Positions 23,766 through 32,951 of a DNA stretch of 64,000 nt are shown piece by piece. The notes beneath the pieces were generated by a model. The model was not told where the DNA came from and made no database searches. It saw nothing but the letters and a program-made list of their open reading frames with translations. Source of the stretch: Plantactinospora mayteni (GTDB lineage Bacteria; Actinomycetota; Actinomycetes; Mycobacteriales; Micromonosporaceae); assembly GCF_016862935.1 (NCBI RefSeq), contig NZ_BONX01000004.1:248001-312000 (forward strand), read 5' to 3'. The translations under genes were made by a program, and so were the position numbers. The stretch's first letter is position 1. Each line of letters starts with the position of its first letter.

Positions 23766-25130
23766 TCAGCCTCCATTCCGGACGAAGCTCTTCCACCTGC
23801 TCCGGAAGGAGCCGCTGGACATCCCGAGTACCTCTTCGGAGATGCTCTCGAAGATCGGCAGTTCGAGGATGGAGTGGTCGGCCGAGTCGATACGCTGGAC
23901 GAGGCGCGCGTACAGCTCCGCCGCCGCGTCCCGGCCCTTCAACCGTTCGGCGAGGCTGAAGACCGTCGACCCGAGGGCGTAGTTGAAGCCGGCATCCTCG
24001 TAGAAGGGGTCGCTGCGTGGCGTGGTGTCCCGGAACTTGCCGGCCCGTACCCCGCTGGCGACCTCGCCGCGGATCGCGGCAGCTCGGGCCGGCTGGTCGA
24101 TGGTCTCGCTGTACCGGGCGAAACCCTCCACCACCCACCTGGCGGGCCGCAGAAAATCGTCGTAGCCGGACAGCGCGACCCGGGCGGTGACCGAGTGGGT
24201 CAACTCGTGACGGATGGTGCTCCACGGCTGGCTCTTCCCCGCCTCGATCGACCCGAGGTTGACCAGGATCCGCGAGGCCGCGTACTGGTCGGTGTAGGTC
24301 TGACCGTCCTTCCGCACCCCGTGCTGCGGAATCTGGTAGCCCAGTGCCTGCTCGGTGAAGCTGTCGGCACCCGTGATGCCGAACCACGTCTTGACGTTCT
24401 TCTTGTCCCGGGTGAAGAAGAGGACGCTCCCGGGGAAGGTCTCCCGGTCACCCCAGAGCGCCTTGACCTTGGCCAGTTCCCGGTTCGTGACGGCGGCGTA
24501 CTGGTCCAGGTTGGTGACGCTCTCGTCACCGGCCAGCCAGACCGCGTCGCCCACCTTGAGTACCGTGAGCTGGTCGGTGTTCCACGGTGCGTCGGCGCGC
24601 GGCCCGGGGACCTGAAGCTCCTCCCGGTTCTCCATGGTGACCCGCACGATGTCACCGACCAGGTAGGTGTCGTCCTTCTTGGTCAGCCAGTAGAGGAACG
24701 ACTCGGCGGGTGCGATGTCGCCGGGACCGGCGTCCGCGGTGAGCTTGGCGATCCGGGTCACCGGCCGGAACCAGGAGCCACCCTTGTCGGGCTGCTCGCT
24801 CATGCCGCTGAGAACGTACCGGATCTCGGCGAACTCGAACCGGCGCAGGTTGGCGAAGACCAAGCGCTCCCGCTCGACCAGTTCCTTGTTGGACGGATCG
24901 AGGTCGGCGAGATACGCCTTCTCGTTCCCTTCGGCCAGAGCCTTGGCCCGGCGTTCGAGGATGGGCCTGATCCGGCCCAACTTCGAGGCCCCGCCGTCGT
25001 AGTCGGCACTCTCGATGACCGGCTTCTCCGGGCCACCGCATCCGGTCAGCAGTAGCCCACCGGCCAACAGAACCGACCGCCTCGACCACCCGATCCCGCC
25101 GGTCACGTCGTTCGGTCTCACATCCGGCAC
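23766..25130 (-). CDS. Secreted zincin-type metallopeptidase lipoprotein
   Basis: A 454-residue protein. The N-terminus has SRRSVLLAGGLLLTGCGG, a Tat-like twin arginine plus lipobox with Cys31, so the protein should be exported folded and lipid-anchored. The mature N-terminal half (about 45-220) resembles an NTF2-like/helical region of unknown role. The C-terminal half contains a gluzincin site: HELTH (308-312) and a downstream glutamate in RWVVEGFARYSE (Glu335), which together would bind zinc as in MA-clan peptidases. It is first in a tightly packed unit with two membrane proteins. Substrate unknown. Start codon is GTG; a second GTG lies three codons downstream. Confidence 0.78.
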   Translation of the reverse strand: MPDVRPNDVTGGIGWSRRSVLLAGGLLLTGCGGPEKPVIESADYDGGASKLGRIRPILERRAKALAEGNEKAYLADLDPSNKELVERERLVFANLRRFEFAEIRYVLSGMSEQPDKGGSWFRPVTRIAKLTADAGPGDIAPAESFLYWLTKKDDTYLVGDIVRVTMENREELQVPGPRADAPWNTDQLTVLKVGDAVWLAGDESVTNLDQYAAVTNRELAKVKALWGDRETFPGSVLFFTRDKKNVKTWFGITGADSFTEQALGYQIPQHGVRKDGQTYTDQYAASRILVNLGSIEAGKSQPWSTIRHELTHSVTARVALSGYDDFLRPARWVVEGFARYSETIDQPARAAAIRGEVASGVRAGKFRDTTPRSDPFYEDAGFNYALGSTVFSLAERLKGRDAAAELYARLVQRIDSADHSILELPIFESISEEVLGMSSGSFRSRWKSFVRNGG

Positions 25131-25495
25131 GTTGCCGTACCCCCCAAGTTCCCTGGAACAGCATGTGGTTGGCCGGCCTGCCCGGCCGTGGACCCCCAGG
25201 AATCCGCGATCACCGCCAGGCTTTTGGCCCCGGCGTGCCTCCTACGGAACGTCGCGGCGTGGCGTTCCCTGCCGTGACGAGGCCACGGCTCACCACGGGT
25301 GGTGAGCCGACGCGGGTAGAACCATCCGAAAGAGCGCGCCCAGGTTCCGCACAGATCCCGCACAGTCGGCGTGTGCGCCTGACGATTCGTCCCTTATATT
25401 GGCGGTGCCTGCTGTTCTGGGCCGTGTGTGGCTGGCTGACCGGTACGGGCTTGTCCTCTTCGACGTCGGGCGAGTGGACGTGTGTGAGGAGCAGG
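25131..25495. promoter_or_regulatory. Divergent promoter region with hairpin
   Basis: This 365-base gap separates the zincin unit from the SARP-type gene. It holds GTTCC/GGAAC arms at 25148-25159 near the zincin start and a perfect hairpin, GGCTCACCAC at 25287-25296 with its complement at 25299-25308. A TATATT at 25394-25399, about 100 bases before the GTG, is a plausible -10 box for the regulator. No gene is supported here. Confidence 0.4.
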
Positions 25496-28339
25496 GTGGA
25501 GCTTCGGGTCCTGGGGCCGCTGGAGGTGTGGCACGCGGGAGCGAGCGTGTCGCTGGGCGGGCCACGCCAGCGCGCCGTACTGGCGGCTCTGTTGGTGCGC
25601 GCCAACGACGTGGTGACCGCTCAATACCTGACCGAGGTGGTGTGGGAGACACCGCCGGCCAGCCCGGAGTCCAACATCCGGACGTACGTCGCCGGGCTGC
25701 GGCAGCGGTTGCACCAGGCCGGCGCGGACGGTTCCCGGCTCGTCACCGAGGCTGGCGGCTACCTGTTCCGGGTGTTCCCCGGCGAGTTGGACATGCAGAC
25801 GTTCTCCCAGCTGATCGACCGGGCACGGCAGGCCCAGGACGAGGCGGAGTTGGCGCGAGCCGCGGAGTGCTACCAACAGGCGCTCGGTCTGTGGCGTGGC
25901 AACCCCCTGGACGGACTGCCGGTCGGCGCACGCCTCTGGGCCGAGCTCGCGCGGCTGGAGGAGCGCCACCTCAGCGCCGTCGAGCAACACGCCACCACCC
26001 GGATGGCACTGGGCGAGCACGACGGCGTCATCGGCGAACTGCGTCGCCTGGTCCTCCAGCATCCGTTCCGGGAGAACCTCTGGAGCCGGCTGATGCTCGC
26101 GCTGTCCGGTGCGGGACGCCCGGCGGAGGCGCTCCAGGCTTTCCAGGATGCCCGTCGGGTGCTCCGCGACGAACTCGGTGCCGAGCCCGGCCGTGAACTA
26201 CAGGACCTCCACCAGCGGATCCTGCGCCAGGAGGCGGTGGCTCCGCCGCCCGTACCGCGCGCCGCACCGCCTGCCGGCCCGGTCACCGTGCCCAGGCAGC
26301 TGCCCGCGGACGTACGCGGATTCGCCGCGCGAGCAGCCGAGTTGGCTCGGCTGGACGCCATCCTGGCCAGTACCGGCGAACACGGCACCGCGGTGCCGGT
26401 CTGTGTGGTGTCGGGCACCGCCGGGGTCGGCAAGACCGCACTGGCGGTGCACTGGGCGCACCGGGTCTCCGACCGGTTTCCCGACGGACAGTTGTACGTG
26501 AACCTGCGGGGCTTCGACCCGACCGGGGCGACGATGAGCCCGGCCGAGGCGGTACGCGGGTTCCTCGACGCCCTCGCCGTGCGCCCCGATCGCATCCCCG
26601 CCAGTCCGGAGGCGCAGATCGGCCTCTACCGCAGCCTGCTGGCCGACCGGCGGATGCTGGTCGTGTTGGACAACGCACGGGACATCGAGCAGGTCCGTCC
26701 ACTGCTGCCGGGCGCGCCCGGCAGCCTGGTCCTGGTGACCAGCCGAAACCACCTGACCGGGCTGGTCGCGGCCGAGGGTGCCCACCCGGTGACCCTGGAC
26801 CTGTTGACCGTCGCCGACGCGCGTGAGATGTTGGCCCGTCGCCTCGGTACCGACCGGGTCACCGGCGAGCCCCAGGCCGTGGACGAGATCATCGCGTCGT
26901 GCGCGCGGCTGCCGCTCGCCCTCGCCGTCGCGGGTGCCCGCGCCGACACCCACCCCGGGTTCCCGCTGGGCGCGCTGGCCCGCGAACTGCGGGATGTCCG
27001 GGCCGGGCTGGACGTGTTCGTCATCGGTGACGCCGCCACCGACGTGCGGGCGATCCTCTCCTGGTCCTACCGCACCCTGAGCCCGGCCGCGGCCAGGCTC
27101 TTCCGGCTGTTGGGCCTGCACCCCGGGCCGGACACCGCCGCACCGGCGGCGGCGAGCCTGGCCGGGCTGCCACCGCATCGGGTACGTCTCCTCCTGGCCG
27201 AACTGGCCCGGGCCCACCTGGTCGTCGAGCACGCGCCCGGCCGGTACAGCTTCCACGACCTGCTTCGCGCGTACGCTGCGGAACTGGCGGTCGAGTGGGA
27301 CAGCGAGCCGGACCGTCGGGCCGCCGTACGCCGGGTGCTCGACCACTACCTGCACACCGCCCGGGACGCCTGCCGGCTGCTGGATCCGCACCGGGAACTG
27401 CTCACCGTCGAGCCGGCCGAGTCCGGAGTGGACTGTCAACCGCTCGCCGACCGCGCCGAGGCCCGGCTCTGGCTCGCCGCCGAGCACTCGGTACTGCTCG
27501 CCACGATCGCCAGGGCGGCCAGTGGCGGGTTCGACACCCACGCCTGGCGGCTGGCGTGGATCCTCGTGGACCACCTCGACTACGGCGGTCGCTACCACGA
27601 CCTGGCGGTCACCCACCTCACCGCCCTGGAAGCCGCCCGACGGCTCGGCGACCGGCGGGCAGAGGGATACGCACAGCGCGGGCTCGGCGGGGCGTACGCC
27701 CAACTGGGTCAGCTCGGCCAGGCCGAGACCCACTACTGCCTGGCGCTCGACCTCTACGCCGAGCTGGAAGACCCCGTCGGGCAGGCGTTCGTCCAGCTCG
27801 GCCTCGGCCGGGTGCTCGCCCGCCAGGCGAGGTACGCCGAGGCACGCGACCACGCCGAGCAGGCGTTCGAGCTGAACCGGGCCGCGCTCAACCGGATCGG
27901 GCAGGCCCGGGCGCTCAACGGAGTCGGGTGGTACGAGGCGCAGCTCGGGAACTACCGGAAGGCGCTGGTGCACTGCCAGCAGGCACTGCTCCTCCAGCGG
28001 GCCCTCGCCGACCGGCGTGGTGAGGCCAACACCCTGCACAGCCTGGGCTACGCCCACCAGCACCTCGGCAGTCACCAGCACGCCGTCGCCTGCTATCAGG
28101 AGGCCCGGGAGCTCTTTGCCGGGTTCGGCGACCAGTACAACGTGGCGGACACCCTGGGCTATCTCGGTGACGCCCATGACGCCGCCGGCGATGCGGGGGC
28201 GGCGGGCGACGCCTGGCGGCAGGCGCTCGACATTTTCGTCGAGATCGGGCATTCCGACGCCGAGCGGATCCGCGCCCGGCTCAGCCGTCTCCGTGCCGGG
28301 TATGTCGAAACCGACGGAATGCCGGCAGCGGGCCGCTGA
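25496..28339 (+). CDS. SARP/AfsR-type regulator with NB-ARC and TPR domains
   Basis: A 947-residue pathway regulator. The OmpR-like winged-helix domain (about 1-95, VELRVLGPLEVWHAG...GGYLFRV) and bacterial transcriptional activation domain (about 96-245, ending EPGRELQDLHQRIL) define the SARP family. An NB-ARC ATPase follows (about 275-520) with P-loop GTAGVGKTAL (307-316) and Walker-B-like MLVVLDNARD. The C-terminal third (about 690-920) is TPR repeats. Such proteins activate secondary-metabolite or developmental genes. GTG 25496 is preceded by GAGGAG and begins the conserved domain exactly; the frame is open upstream but carries no domain. No biosynthetic cluster is next to it, so its target is unclear. 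Confidence 0.93.
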   Translation: MELRVLGPLEVWHAGASVSLGGPRQRAVLAALLVRANDVVTAQYLTEVVWETPPASPESNIRTYVAGLRQRLHQAGADGSRLVTEAGGYLFRVFPGELDMQTFSQLIDRARQAQDEAELARAAECYQQALGLWRGNPLDGLPVGARLWAELARLEERHLSAVEQHATTRMALGEHDGVIGELRRLVLQHPFRENLWSRLMLALSGAGRPAEALQAFQDARRVLRDELGAEPGRELQDLHQRILRQEAVAPPPVPRAAPPAGPVTVPRQLPADVRGFAARAAELARLDAILASTGEHGTAVPVCVVSGTAGVGKTALAVHWAHRVSDRFPDGQLYVNLRGFDPTGATMSPAEAVRGFLDALAVRPDRIPASPEAQIGLYRSLLADRRMLVVLDNARDIEQVRPLLPGAPGSLVLVTSRNHLTGLVAAEGAHPVTLDLLTVADAREMLARRLGTDRVTGEPQAVDEIIASCARLPLALAVAGARADTHPGFPLGALARELRDVRAGLDVFVIGDAATDVRAILSWSYRTLSPAAARLFRLLGLHPGPDTAAPAAASLAGLPPHRVRLLLAELARAHLVVEHAPGRYSFHDLLRAYAAELAVEWDSEPDRRAAVRRVLDHYLHTARDACRLLDPHRELLTVEPAESGVDCQPLADRAEARLWLAAEHSVLLATIARAASGGFDTHAWRLAWILVDHLDYGGRYHDLAVTHLTALEAARRLGDRRAEGYAQRGLGGAYAQLGQLGQAETHYCLALDLYAELEDPVGQAFVQLGLGRVLARQARYAEARDHAEQAFELNRAALNRIGQARALNGVGWYEAQLGNYRKALVHCQQALLLQRALADRRGEANTLHSLGYAHQHLGSHQHAVACYQEARELFAGFGDQYNVADTLGYLGDAHDAAGDAGAAGDAWRQALDIFVEIGHSDAERIRARLSRLRAGYVETDGMPAAGR

Positions 28340-28526
28340 ACCGGACGGCACGCGGAGAACCTCCACCTTCGCGGGCTCAGTCCAGGTCCGTGCAGACGTC
28401 GTGCTCGGTGCCGCGGTAGATGGTGCGGCTGGCTCTTCATCGACCTCAGCGGTCGGCGCCGCTGGTGCAGCGTCGCCACCTGCGGCGGGCCGACTCCCGA
28501 GGAATGCGCCCGCAGCTAACACACGC

Positions 28527-29684
28527 TCAGCGTTTGGCGTCCTTGGTGAAGCAGCGCGCGATGTGCTGCTCGCCCGGCCGGCCCAGGAAGTCCATCGGGG
28601 ACTTGCTCGACGGCTTCGCCTTCGGGTCGGCGTCGAGGTTGATCATCCAGAAGTAGATGCCGGCGAGGTCCCGCTCGTGCATCACCTGGCAGGCCGCGTC
28701 GAACCAGCGCTGCTGGATCTCCGGCTTGATCGCACCCTTGGCACGCGGTGACCACGGCTCCTCGTACGCCCCGGAGCGCGCACCGATCGCCACCTCGGCC
28801 AGGACCAGGTTGCGGATCGGGCCCTCGCCACGGTTGTCGTCGAGCCAGTCGTTCCATCCGTCGACGAGCCGGCTCACCGGGACGCTGTCACCCACCTTCA
28901 GCGGCGGGTACGCGTCGACGGAGAGGGTGATGCCCGACGCCGGACCGTTCTTCCGGAGCCGGTCGTGGTTGGCGCTGTATTCGAGTTCCCCCTTGTACAC
29001 CGCCTGCACGCCGGCCGCGACCGTACGCCAGCCGGTGGTGCTGCTCTCCAGCGAGTTCAACTCGGTGCCGACGACGAACGTGGCGACCTTCGCCGCCTCG
29101 GCCACCTTCGCGTACTTGACCAGCATGTCCCGGTACGACGCGAACCACTTCGTCCGGCTCTGCGGGCGGATCGAACCCCGCCACATGTCCGGGTCGTCGG
29201 TGGTCAGGTTGCGCTCGTTCAGCATCGGCCGGGCGGCGGTACGCAGGCCGCGCTTGTTGGCCTCGTCCAGCACGATCTCCAGCCGGGCCGGCGACGGGGT
29301 GATCGGGTGGTCCATCCGCACCGCGTCGGCGTACGCCGAGTCCATCACGAACGAGAACGAGACGGAGATCGAGTTGGCGCCGAGCGCGACCACGTGGTCG
29401 AGCACCTTCTGCGCCTTGGCGCGCACGATCTGGTCGGTGTCGTTCCCGTTGTTCTCCCAGTAGATCGCGATCCCGTGCTGACGCATGCCCGGCTGCCACG
29501 GCTGGCGTACCTTGGCCACCGGCGGCTCGGCCGACGCGCTGGGACCGGACGCGCCCCCCGGCGGTGCCTCGGAGAGCCGGGTCAGCGGGCCGCCCTCGCC
29601 GGACGAGCAGCCGGTCGCCAGCAGCACTGCCAGCACCGTGGCGCAGCACGCCACGGCCCTTCCCCGGATGCCGACGGTCCTCAT
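28527..29684 (-). CDS. GH113-like glycoside hydrolase lipoprotein
   Basis: A 385-residue exported lipoprotein (lipobox LLATGCSS, Cys26) with a TIM barrel like the GH113/GTA group of endo-beta-mannanases. Motifs: MRQHGIAIYWENNGND at the first strand, VVGTELNSLESS with Glu208 as likely acid/base, and LVLAEVAIGARSG with Glu297 as likely nucleophile; IYFWMINLDADP near the end matches the last strand. Its ATG overlaps the stop of the upstream glycosyltransferase (ATGA), so it is co-translated and probably trims or releases the glycan made by that enzyme. The long reading frame that extends to 30431 is a shadow of the glycosyltransferase gene. Confidence 0.82.
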   Translation of the reverse strand: MRTVGIRGRAVACCATVLAVLLATGCSSGEGGPLTRLSEAPPGGASGPSASAEPPVAKVRQPWQPGMRQHGIAIYWENNGNDTDQIVRAKAQKVLDHVVALGANSISVSFSFVMDSAYADAVRMDHPITPSPARLEIVLDEANKRGLRTAARPMLNERNLTTDDPDMWRGSIRPQSRTKWFASYRDMLVKYAKVAEAAKVATFVVGTELNSLESSTTGWRTVAAGVQAVYKGELEYSANHDRLRKNGPASGITLSVDAYPPLKVGDSVPVSRLVDGWNDWLDDNRGEGPIRNLVLAEVAIGARSGAYEEPWSPRAKGAIKPEIQQRWFDAACQVMHERDLAGIYFWMINLDADPKAKPSSKSPMDFLGRPGEQHIARCFTKDAKR

Positions 29685-31213
29685 ATGGGCTTGGCGATCA
29701 CGACGAACTGCTGCTGACCGCCGCGCAGGTGCCGGATCAGCCCACGGATCGCGCCGAACCCCTCCATCAGCGAGAAGATCGGTACGAGCAGGATCACCGC
29801 TATCCCCTCCCACCACCGGTACTTCGCCCGGCGGGAGACGCTCACGTTGATCCGCAGGCCCTCCGTGTAGAGCCAGATCGCGTACGCCATGTTGAGCGCC
29901 CAGATCGGCAGCACCAGGAGGGTGATCGGGACCGTGTCGTACGACCCGAGCAGCCAGCCCACCAACAGAACGGTGCCGAGGTGCTGTAGCGGGCTGACCA
30001 CCCAGGTGAACGTCGAGTATCCGATATAGAGCCGGTCGCGCAGCGGGATCCGGTCGTCGAGGGCCAGCCCGATCAGGCCCCACGCCCACCGTTCCCGCTG
30101 CCGGAAGAAGTCGCGTACGGTGGCCGGCGAGGCGCCGTAGCAGCGGCCCGCGAACCAGGCGCTCCGCCCGGGGTACCGTCGGCTGAAGATCAGCGCGAAC
30201 TGGGCGTCCTCGACGATCGCCTCGGGGCCGAAGTCCCAGCCGATCTCGGCCTCCACCGAGGCGCGGACGAGCAGCAGCTCGCCGTGCACCCCGGCCAGCG
30301 GGCGACCGCCACCGGTGAACGCCGAGTAGATGGTCACGTCCGCGATCGGCCGGCTCGCGTCGGCCAGCCAGGTGAGCCGGTTGCGGGCGTGCTCGCGCGG
30401 GTAGGTGAGGATGCCCTGGGCGAGGTGGCACGCCTGGTCGCCGAGGTCGCGCTGCTGCTCGATGAGCCGAGCCAGCGCGGTCGCCGTGTCCAGCCCCACG
30501 CCGGTGTCGTCGTCCATGTGCAGCACCCAGACGTCGTCCCGGTCCTCATGCTGGGCGATCCGCAGCTCGTGCACGTAGTTGTTGGCCCGCGACTTGAACT
30601 TGGTGCCGTTGACGGTGTGGTAGCTCCGGGGCACCGTGACGACCCGGATGTACCGGCTGACCTCGCCCAGCTTGTAGATCTTTTCCGCCGCCTCGCAGCC
30701 CTCTTCGATGACGACGTCGACCCGCAGCTTGGGGAAGCACTCCGGCAGGTAGGTGATGTAGGAGTGCACGACGCGGTCGAGCGCCGGGTAGGTGTCGTGC
30801 CGGCCGATGGTCGGTACCACCACCACGAGTCGGTCCCGACACCGGATGATCTGGGCGTCGGCGGCGGTGAGCCGGTCGCGGCGCAGCCGCCGCCGGGTCA
30901 CCAGCGCGCCGACCAGCCCGAGGATCGTCCCGATCACCGGATACGTCCACAGGACGGTCACCACGGCACCGAGCGGCCCGGTCGACTTGACGCTCAGCCA
31001 GAGCGTGACCCCGAGGACGACGACGAACCACACGGCGAGCGGCCACATCCGGGGCAGCCAGCTCGCATGACGCTGCGCCATCGTGGTTGCACCGATTGTG
31101 ATCGGGATGCGTACGGCCGGCATGACGTGCGTCTCGCCGGGGCGCTGTTGCGGGATGATCTGGGTCCGCTCACCCGGCTCGTCGCGGCGCGAAGGCGCGA
31201 CGTGCGTCGTCAC
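29681..31213 (-). CDS. Membrane glycosyltransferase family 2 (processive type)
   Basis: A 510-residue GT-A enzyme with two N-terminal helices (about 55-105) and several C-terminal helices (about 395-490). The catalytic signature of processive beta-glycan synthases is complete: DDD in VLHMDDDTGVG (234-236), ED in AIVEDAQFA (335-336) and QRERW (372-376). The order resembles beta-mannan/chitin/cellulose synthase-like enzymes such as Egh-type transferases. GTG 31213 overlaps the stop of the upstream GT39-like gene (GTGA) and has GGAAGGA at proper spacing. It should polymerise a beta-linked glycan across the membrane; the sugar is not readable. Confidence 0.88.
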   Translation of the reverse strand: MTTHVAPSRRDEPGERTQIIPQQRPGETHVMPAVRIPITIGATTMAQRHASWLPRMWPLAVWFVVVLGVTLWLSVKSTGPLGAVVTVLWTYPVIGTILGLVGALVTRRRLRRDRLTAADAQIIRCRDRLVVVVPTIGRHDTYPALDRVVHSYITYLPECFPKLRVDVVIEEGCEAAEKIYKLGEVSRYIRVVTVPRSYHTVNGTKFKSRANNYVHELRIAQHEDRDDVWVLHMDDDTGVGLDTATALARLIEQQRDLGDQACHLAQGILTYPREHARNRLTWLADASRPIADVTIYSAFTGGGRPLAGVHGELLLVRASVEAEIGWDFGPEAIVEDAQFALIFSRRYPGRSAWFAGRCYGASPATVRDFFRQRERWAWGLIGLALDDRIPLRDRLYIGYSTFTWVVSPLQHLGTVLLVGWLLGSYDTVPITLLVLPIWALNMAYAIWLYTEGLRINVSVSRRAKYRWWEGIAVILLVPIFSLMEGFGAIRGLIRHLRGGQQQFVVIAKPI

Positions 31214-32832
31214 ACGGGGTCCTTCCGGGTCAGCAACGCGACGGTGTAGCCCGTTGTCCACCAGCTTTCCGTGACATCATAACGTTCCTTCAGGACGTCC
31301 TTCTTCGCTCCGTCGAGGTCGTCCAGGGGGTCCCCGTACTCGCCCAGGCGCAGTACCCAGAGCCGCCGCGTCTCGCCGAGCCGGGCCGCCACGTCCTGGT
31401 GCTCGCTCGACACCATCCACCCGTCGGTACGCATCGGGCGGTCCATCAGCACGTCGGTCGGGCGGCGGTTCGCCGGCAGGTAGTGGGCGATGATGTCCCG
31501 GTTGAGTGCGCCGGGTCCACGGTCCTGGAGCCCGTACACGATGCCGTCGCCGGGGCGGTAGTCGCGCTCGATCAGTGCCACCACCGCCTTCGTGTCCTGG
31601 TAGCGGAAGGAGGACTTGCGTACCTCGGCGTGCCCGGGCAGGGCGAGTACGGTCAGCGCGACCATCGTCGAGATCGCCGCGAGCAGCCCGCGCCTGGCGA
31701 GCAGCAGGCCGACCAGCACGGCCCAGCCGACGAGCGTGTAGAGCACGTACCGCTGCTGCCAGATGTGCGTGACCGCACCGAGCGCCATGAGCAGCCCGAC
31801 CGGTACGACGCCGAGGCAGATCGCCACCACGGCGCCCCGCTCACGCGAGATCGCGGCCACGCCGAGGGCGATCACCGCGCCGCCGATCAGCGCGCCGCCG
31901 AAGAACTCCAGGCCGTACGCCTCGATCTGGTGCAGGTCGGTGAACGGGATCCAGCCGATCTGGGTTCCCTGCTGGCGGCGCCCGATCAGGATGACCGGCA
32001 GGAGCGGGATCAGCCCGGCGAGCGCGCTCGGCGTCCACCGCCACAGCAGCTTCGGCTTGGTGAGGAGTACGGCCAGGCCGTGCGCGGCGAGCATCAGCAG
32101 CGCGACCAGGTGCATCAGGCCCAGCGCGGCGACGGCGGCCGCGTACATGAGCGCGATGCCGAGGGTGAACCGCTCCAGCATGCGGAGCAGCAGCAGCGTG
32201 GCCACCGCCGCGGCGAGCGTGGCCAGCGCGTACGGGCGGGCCTCCTGCCCGAAGCGGGTGGTTATCGGCAGAATCGCGAAGGTGAGCCCGGCAAGCAGGC
32301 CGATCTGGTGCGAGCCGAGCCGGGTGCCGATCCGCCCGATGATCGCGGCGGCACCGGCCATCGCGAGCACCGACGGCAGCCGCAGCGACAGGTCGGAGTC
32401 CCCGAAGACGATCGCCCAGATCCGGATCAGGACGTAGTACGGACCGATGGTCGCGTCGGTCCCGTCGAGCTGGCGCCACAGCTCCGCCCACGACACGGTG
32501 GTGATGCCCCAGGTGGCCAGCTCGTCGGCCCAGAGCCCGGGCCCGGTCAGGCCGATCACGCAGAGCACCAGTGTCACCAGCGCCGGTGCGCCCCAGGCGA
32601 TCCGGCCCTGCCAGGCCGCCCGCCGCTGCCGGCGCTCGGCCTCCTCCTCGGTCGGCGACTTCGGCAGCAGGATGGTCGCGTCCGCCGCGTCCGCCGCGGA
32701 CTCCGGTGTCCCCACCAGGCCCACCCGGCGCGGCAGCGGGATGTGTACCTCTCCGTTGGGGGTCGCCACCGGGAGCTGTGAGCGAGCGGCCCTACTCATC
32801 GGAGCAGGATAAGGCAGTGCCGGTACATGCAA
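31210..32832 (-). CDS. Polyprenyl-phosphate-dependent glycosyltransferase, GT39/ArnT-like
   Basis: A 540-residue integral membrane protein with about a dozen hydrophobic helices starting at residue 75. The first extracytoplasmic loop reads GPGLWADELATWGITTVSWA with the acidic WxDE motif used by GT39/GT83 (PMT/ArnT) enzymes, which transfer sugars from lipid carriers on the outer face. The C-terminal 130 residues are soluble. ATG 32832 has AGAGGA six bases upstream; ATG 32799 is an alternative. It opens the second half of the glycan operon, 120 bases after the excalibur-like gene, with a repeat element in that gap. Confidence 0.82.
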   Translation of the reverse strand: MHVPALPYPAPMSRAARSQLPVATPNGEVHIPLPRRVGLVGTPESAADAADATILLPKSPTEEEAERRQRRAAWQGRIAWGAPALVTLVLCVIGLTGPGLWADELATWGITTVSWAELWRQLDGTDATIGPYYVLIRIWAIVFGDSDLSLRLPSVLAMAGAAAIIGRIGTRLGSHQIGLLAGLTFAILPITTRFGQEARPYALATLAAAVATLLLLRMLERFTLGIALMYAAAVAALGLMHLVALLMLAAHGLAVLLTKPKLLWRWTPSALAGLIPLLPVILIGRRQQGTQIGWIPFTDLHQIEAYGLEFFGGALIGGAVIALGVAAISRERGAVVAICLGVVPVGLLMALGAVTHIWQQRYVLYTLVGWAVLVGLLLARRGLLAAISTMVALTVLALPGHAEVRKSSFRYQDTKAVVALIERDYRPGDGIVYGLQDRGPGALNRDIIAHYLPANRRPTDVLMDRPMRTDGWMVSSEHQDVAARLGETRRLWVLRLGEYGDPLDDLDGAKKDVLKERYDVTESWWTTGYTVALLTRKDPV

Positions 32833-32854
32833 ATCCTCTTGTCGGGCACGTCAT

Positions 32855-32946
32855 TGAACCTTTTTCAACCTGAACGGCGCGTCGGGTGCGCCCCGACCTC
32901 CGACTGCGACCACGACGGACCGAAAGGGGAGGCGGAGAAAGATTCA
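32855..32946 (+). mobile_element. MITE-like 92-bp element, copy A
   Basis: First of five copies of an element with imperfect terminal inverted repeats: left end TGAACCTTTTTCAACCT, right end GGAGGCGGAGAAAGATTCA. Copy A has the most decayed right arm. Flanking five-base words are CATTG (32852-32856) and CATCG (32945-32949) if the core is taken as AACC...GATT. It lies in the middle of an otherwise overlapping operon, between the excalibur-like gene and the GT39-like gene, and carries no gene of its own. Confidence 0.8.
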
Positions 32947-32951
32947 TCGTG

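Noticed and set aside
26198-28522. A 774-codon frame antisense to the SARP gene
   Set aside because: Shadow of the regulator; the plus-strand protein has complete SARP, NB-ARC and TPR domains.
29685-30431. N-terminal extension of the GH113-like protein to 634 residues
   Set aside because: The extension lies inside the GT2 gene in another phase; the lipoprotein signal begins at 29684.
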